A stretch of DNA of 9,203 nucleotides from Flavihumibacter sp. (GTDB lineage: Bacteria; Bacteroidota; Bacteroidia; Chitinophagales; Chitinophagaceae). The notes under the pieces are model-generated. The model saw only the letters and a program-made list of their open reading frames with translations. It had not been told where the DNA came from and did not search any database. Below, piece after piece: positions 6,021 through 9,203 of this stretch. The stretch lies in NCBI GenBank assembly GCA_025455285.1, contig JALOMU010000106.1:1-9203 (forward strand). Reading direction: 5' to 3'. Position 1 is the stretch's first letter. Each line of letters opens with the position of its first letter. The translations under genes were made by a program, and so were the position numbers.

Positions 6021-7118
6021 ATGTTCCATGCCCGCCATATCGCCCACCTTGATCTCGATGCCTTTTTTGTATCGGTTGAATGCCTGCGCAATACTGCATT
6101 ACGGGGAAAGCCACTGATTGTGGGAGGATCCGGTGACCGTGGGGTGGTTGCAGCCTGCAGTTACGAAGCGCGCAGTTTTGGCATTCACAGCGCGATGCCA
6201 ATGAAACTGGCCCGGCGCTTATGTCCGCAGGCTATAATCATAAGTGGCGATATGGAACAATACAGTTATTATTCTAAACTCATCACCAGTATCATTGCCG
6301 AAAAAGTTCCGGTTTTTGAAAAATCCAGCCTGTTCACGGCCGAATTAAAAAAAACAATTTTTAAAGAAAGTGGCTTGCCCATCTCCTATGCACTGGCCAG
6401 CAACAAACTAATTAGTAAAGTAGGCACCAATGAAGTAAAACCCAACGGGCAATTGGAAATACCTTTTGGTAATGAGAAGTCCTTTCTCGCACCGCTCGCC
6501 GTGCAAAAGATGCCGGGAGTTGGAAAAGAAACGACCCAGCTTTTGAATCGAATGGGAGTTGAAACGATCAAAACGCTGAGTGAAATACCTGTGCGACTCC
6601 TGCATAACCTGATGGGAAAAAGCGGACTGGATCTTTGGAAAAAGGCACAGGGAATGGATAATTCTCCGGTTGTACCATACCGTGAGCAGAAATCCATTTC
6701 TAGTGAAGAAACTTTTTCAAATGATACGATTGATATGCAGTTTCTCCAGCAGGAACTGATACGGTTAACCGAAAAAATCACTTATGAATTGCGCCAGCAA
6801 AATAAACTGACCGGTTGTGTCACCGTCAAAATCCGGTATGCCAATTTTGATACTCATACCAAACAAGTATCTATACCTTACAGCAGTGCGGATCATATAC
6901 TCATATCAACTGTTAAACAATTATTTGCTGCATTATATGACCGTCGCTTATTGGTGCGGCTCATTGGTGTGCGTTTCACGCACCTGATACCAGGCAATCA
7001 TCAGATCAATTTGTTTGAAGACAGCCAGGAATCCATCCGCCTTTACCAGGCGATTGACAGCATTAAAAATCGTTTTGGGGTACAAATCATCGGGCATGCT
7101 GCAGGCCAGCGGAGATAG
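6021..7118 (+). CDS. DinB-type Y-family polymerase homologue lacking the catalytic SIDE segment
   Basis: A 365-residue protein of the DNA polymerase IV (DinB) family. The N-terminal palm strand HLDLDAFFVSVE carries D11, equivalent to catalytic D8 of E. coli DinB, and the fingers motif SYEARSFGIHSAMPM is intact. After EKSS (residues 100-103), where DinB proteins continue with [IL]-D-E-[AF]-Y-x-D-L-T/S-G-M-D-x-F-F-G, this protein jumps to LFTAELKKTIFKESGLPIS. About 20 residues are missing, including the Asp-Glu pair that completes the catalytic triad. Downstream parts are normal: the SNKLISKVGTNEVKPNGQ stretch, the thumb helix-hairpin-helix (KMPGVGKETTQLLNRMGV), the little-finger domain (about 225-325) and a clamp-binding peptide Q328-I-N-L-F332. 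The frame is open throughout. Polymerase activity is therefore unlikely; a clamp-binding adaptor role for the upstream DnaE-like enzyme, as ImuB plays for ImuC, is the attractive inference. A decaying gene or an assembly deletion are alternatives. The 3' end overlaps the convergent gene by 32 bp. Confidence 0.9.
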   Translation: MFHARHIAHLDLDAFFVSVECLRNTALRGKPLIVGGSGDRGVVAACSYEARSFGIHSAMPMKLARRLCPQAIIISGDMEQYSYYSKLITSIIAEKVPVFEKSSLFTAELKKTIFKESGLPISYALASNKLISKVGTNEVKPNGQLEIPFGNEKSFLAPLAVQKMPGVGKETTQLLNRMGVETIKTLSEIPVRLLHNLMGKSGLDLWKKAQGMDNSPVVPYREQKSISSEETFSNDTIDMQFLQQELIRLTEKITYELRQQNKLTGCVTVKIRYANFDTHTKQVSIPYSSADHILISTVKQLFAALYDRRLLVRLIGVRFTHLIPGNHQINLFEDSQESIRLYQAIDSIKNRFGVQIIGHAAGQRR

Positions 7119-8322
7119 GGAAACCTGCACTCGCCGATCTCCTGCTTTCCCAATTCATCCCGGCAATACCCAGGAATAAACAGATTGCTGCTAACAGTAA
7201 CATTTCATTGGTATAAGGAATCGCCCAGTAAAACATGGCAGTAATTCCCTGGGCCATTAACGTAAGTTCTGTCAGTAAAATTCCTGCAATCAATAACCGG
7301 CACCAGTTACTCAATTGTCCTCCACGCATCGGCAGCAGGTTTTTCTCCATCATCCAGCCCAGCAGGAATAAACTCACAAATCCCAATAAAACCAGGTGCA
7401 GATAACCAATCACTACGGGTCTGTAAGCAAATGCATAACTGCTCAAACCAGGAATAATCGACAAGCTCTGGAGGAGAATCTTGATACCAAAGGCCACCAG
7501 CGATAAAAACCAGATCTGCTGTAGTCCTCTGTGTTGAATGGTATTCTTTACCGCAGGATAAACTATCCGCAAAATAAATACAACCAAAACTGGTTGAAGC
7601 AGGGCGGCTATCCAGGCAGCAGTCAACATCCACAAGGGTAATCTCATCCATAGAGCCGACAGGAAATAGGAAGGGATCGATACCCATGCCAACCCGATCA
7701 ACAGTTTAACCAGGCGACTCTGTGCGTCTGGTGAAAGCCGGGAAACCACCAGCGCCAATACCCCGAAGAGAAACCAGCCATTGTACTGAAAATGAAGGTA
7801 AAAATAAACGGCACCAAAATAGAGTTCCGCTTTATTAATATGATTGCCCATCAGCCAGGCCAGGTAAAAAGTTCCCAGGGAAGATAATACAAGAAAAAGT
7901 ACCGACCACCGGATCAACCGAAATACCAATTGCCCTGATTGGGCAAGCAATTCTTCCTTCCAGACTTTGTAAGCAAACCACCAGCCAGCCAGAACGGAAG
8001 CGGTGGAAAAAAAGATGGATATCGGTCCATATCCCTGAAAAGGAAAACTCAATAACATTCCATAGGCGGTAACGGTATAAATAACCAATAAGGTGTTATA
8101 GGTTTTTGCTTTCTGCTCCGGTAAGAGACCAATGATCGCACCCATCAAAAAGAGACTGATCCATCCTGCAAAAGCAAAATGAGAATGAGCATGTAATAAA
8201 TGTTTGTGGTGAATCCAGGGTATGGGTAACAATATTTTCAATCGCAATACCAGCCCCGCCAACGCTACTAGCAGCAGATTAAACAAAGCCAGCCGGATCC
8301 ACTTGTTTGCCGTTGCATTCAT
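7087..8322 (-). CDS. Twelve-helix membrane protein, distantly heme-copper-oxidase-subunit-I-like
   Basis: A 411-residue polytopic inner-membrane protein with about 12 hydrophobic segments (roughly 11-28, 47-66, 76-94, 100-118, 138-157, 168-194, 205-224, 232-255, 270-290, 302-323, 340-358, 371-388). A histidine cluster H38-H39-x-H41-x-x-H44-x-H46-x-H48 lies at the start of helix 2, and further His residues are H177 (YLHFQYNGW) in helix 6 and H309 (GYLHLVLLG) in helix 10. The helix count and His in helices 2, 6 and 10 recall heme-copper oxidase subunit I, but the double His of helix 7 is not seen, so a full heme-CuB centre is not supported. It could bind heme or copper in respiration or nitric oxide handling; this is inference. 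ATG at 8322 is preferred over an upstream TTG at 8376, because the TTG extension does not look like a signal peptide. It follows a Crp/Fnr-type regulator gene by 64 bp. Confidence 0.72.
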   Translation of the reverse strand: MNATANKWIRLALFNLLLVALAGLVLRLKILLPIPWIHHKHLLHAHSHFAFAGWISLFLMGAIIGLLPEQKAKTYNTLLVIYTVTAYGMLLSFPFQGYGPISIFFSTASVLAGWWFAYKVWKEELLAQSGQLVFRLIRWSVLFLVLSSLGTFYLAWLMGNHINKAELYFGAVYFYLHFQYNGWFLFGVLALVVSRLSPDAQSRLVKLLIGLAWVSIPSYFLSALWMRLPLWMLTAAWIAALLQPVLVVFILRIVYPAVKNTIQHRGLQQIWFLSLVAFGIKILLQSLSIIPGLSSYAFAYRPVVIGYLHLVLLGFVSLFLLGWMMEKNLLPMRGGQLSNWCRLLIAGILLTELTLMAQGITAMFYWAIPYTNEMLLLAAICLFLGIAGMNWESRRSASAGFPISAGLQHAR

Positions 8323-8386
8323 ACCGGTTTTTGCTGCAAAAGAACACTGTGAAACCAACAAAAAAGATGATCGCAATCAGGTTATT

Positions 8387-9001
8387 TTAATAAAAAACTT
8401 TTCCTCGCTGGATGGTCAGCCTTCCTCTTTCATGCAGGGTTCGAATAGTGCGTATTACCGTTTCAACCCTTAAACCAGTCATATCCGCCAATTGCTGACG
8501 GGTAAGGTGCAACTTGCAGGGTTTCTGTTCAATGCCCCGCAACCGCTTGTAATAGTTCAGCATGGTAGAGATCCGCTGCTCCGGATTATTATAAGCCAAT
8601 TCCCGTAATGTCAGGAATTTAAAACGAAGCCTTGACACCAACAGTCTGGTAAAGTTAAAATGGATATCGTAGTTACTCCGGAGCATCTGGTGAAAATTGG
8701 TCTTGTGCAAACGAAGTAGTACACAATCATCATCCGCAATAGCAGAAGCGGCATATGGCTGATCGTCAAATAGAGGAAATTCTCCGAAGGATTCACCAGG
8801 CTCAATCATCACCTGAATAAATTCGCGGCCATCTTCATTGATGTTTACCCAACGAACCCGGCCCTCTACTAATTGATAATAAAAACAGGCAGTACCACCT
8901 TCCATGAAGATCAGGTCTCCTTTATTTACCTTCTTATAGGTGGCACCATAACTCAGCAATGTTTCCTCGGAAATGAACGCTGTTGACATGTTGTTTGGCA
9001 T
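8387..9001 (-). CDS. Crp/Fnr-family transcriptional regulator
   Basis: A 204-residue regulator (from ATG at 9001) with an N-terminal cyclic-nucleotide-binding-type barrel (about 20-115) and a C-terminal winged HTH (167-204). The phosphate-binding-cassette region reads GESFGEFPLFDDQPYAASA: aligned with E. coli CRP, the Arg-Ser pair that holds cAMP is replaced by Ala-Ala, so cAMP is an unlikely ligand. The N-terminal cysteine cluster of FNR is absent too, so an Fe-S sensor is not indicated. The recognition helix keeps E180-T-V-I-R184, as in the CRP/FNR E-x-x-x-R pattern, though the preceding Arg of CRP is Val179. The DNA site may therefore resemble, but not equal, TGTGA/TTGAT half-sites. A second ATG at 8989 is an alternative start; the upstream TTG at 9013 is less likely. 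The membrane-protein gene lies 64 bp downstream on the same strand and is its most likely co-transcribed partner. Confidence 0.9.
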   Translation of the reverse strand: MPNNMSTAFISEETLLSYGATYKKVNKGDLIFMEGGTACFYYQLVEGRVRWVNINEDGREFIQVMIEPGESFGEFPLFDDQPYAASAIADDDCVLLRLHKTNFHQMLRSNYDIHFNFTRLLVSRLRFKFLTLRELAYNNPEQRISTMLNYYKRLRGIEQKPCKLHLTRQQLADMTGLRVETVIRTIRTLHERGRLTIQRGKVFY

Positions 9002-9010
9002 TTCGTTCAA

Positions 9011-9018
9011 CAAATCTA
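9011..9018 (-). promoter_or_regulatory. Possible Bacteroidota -7 element for the Crp/Fnr-type gene
   Basis: TAGATTTG on the minus strand is an exact TAnnTTTG match. It sits 9 bp upstream of the ATG at 9001 and 21 bp upstream of the ATG at 8989. A start a few bases downstream would give a very short leader for the first ATG and about 18 nt for the second. No convincing -33 TTG is present 19-21 bp upstream. An 8-bp palindrome ATCATGAT lies further upstream at 9038-9045. Confidence 0.35.
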
Positions 9019-9115
9019 TTCACGGGGGGCCAGCAGAATCATGATAAATGTACTGAATCCGCTTGAGTTTGTCAGGGTTATCGGTGACTGCAATCACTTA
9101 TTCATATGATCTTCA

Positions 9116-9203
9116 TCAGTTTAGGGTAATTCCTCTTGAAATATGACCCCAATCATATTTACCCGGTTCACACTCTGCTAACATTGCATCATAATCTTTT
9201 GTA
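9116..9203 (-). CDS. Possible C-terminal end of an unknown gene running off the window
   Basis: On the minus strand an open frame enters from the window edge and gives 28 codons (TKDYDAMLAECEPG, then KYDWGHISRGITLN) before two consecutive TGA stops. The composition looks coding, with balanced charges and a Trp, but the stretch is too short to recognise. It would lie upstream of the Crp/Fnr-type gene on the same strand, with a spacer of about 115 bp. It may equally be chance. The remaining bases 9019-9115 show no gene. Confidence 0.3.
   Translation of the reverse strand, partial: TKDYDAMLAECEPGKYDWGHISRGITLN

Noticed and set aside
8323..8376. N-terminal extension of the membrane protein from a TTG codon at 8376
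   Set aside because: The 18 added residues are not conserved-looking, do not form a signal peptide, and a clean ATG at 8322 sits right before the first hydrophobic helix.
9002..9013. TTG start at 9013 for the Crp/Fnr-type gene
   Set aside because: It overlaps the TAGATTTG -7-like word, and two ATG codons (9001, 8989) lie just downstream in the same frame.
9038..9045. ATCATGAT palindrome as an FNR/CRP operator
   Set aside because: It is only 8 bp and lacks the TTGAT-N4-ATCAA or TGTGA-N6-TCACA spacing.

Overview
The window looks like chromosomal DNA of a Bacteroidota bacterium, most likely from the Chitinophagaceae or a nearby family. The reasons are the moderate GC content, the absence of Shine-Dalgarno sequences before the genes, TAnnTTTG-type -7 promoter words, and protein styles typical of that phylum: a short non-replicative DnaE beside a DinB-type protein, a Crp-like regulator without a cAMP site, and a lipoprotein beta-carbonic anhydrase. 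This assignment is inferred from sequence character; no search was run.

Layout. Positions 1-1525 (+) hold the C-terminal part of a sialidase/BNR-repeat-like protein, a class I SAM methyltransferase and a small unknown protein, closely spaced like an operon. Positions 1515-2817 (-) hold a lipoprotein beta-carbonic anhydrase followed by a cupin protein, converging on the first group with an 11-bp 3' overlap. A 116-bp divergent spacer separates the carbonic anhydrase from the mutagenesis pair at 2934-7118 (+): a DnaE2/ImuC-like error-prone polymerase and a Y-family DinB-type protein, joined by a spacer made of eight 7-bp tandem repeats. Positions 7087-9001 (-) hold a Crp/Fnr-type regulator and then a 12-helix membrane protein that vaguely resembles heme-copper oxidase subunit I. 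The last 190 bases are mostly non-coding, with the possible end of another minus-strand gene at the window edge.

The most striking point is the Y-family protein. It aligns well with DinB at both ends but lacks about 20 residues of the palm, including the S-[IL]-D-E motif that supplies two of the three catalytic carboxylates. It keeps a good beta-clamp-binding peptide (QINLF). Next to a DnaE2-like polymerase, this resembles the ImuB/ImuC arrangement, in which a catalytically dead Y-family adaptor brings an error-prone C-family polymerase to the clamp. Here the loss is by deletion inside an otherwise DinB-like protein. A recent disabling deletion or an assembly error are the alternatives.
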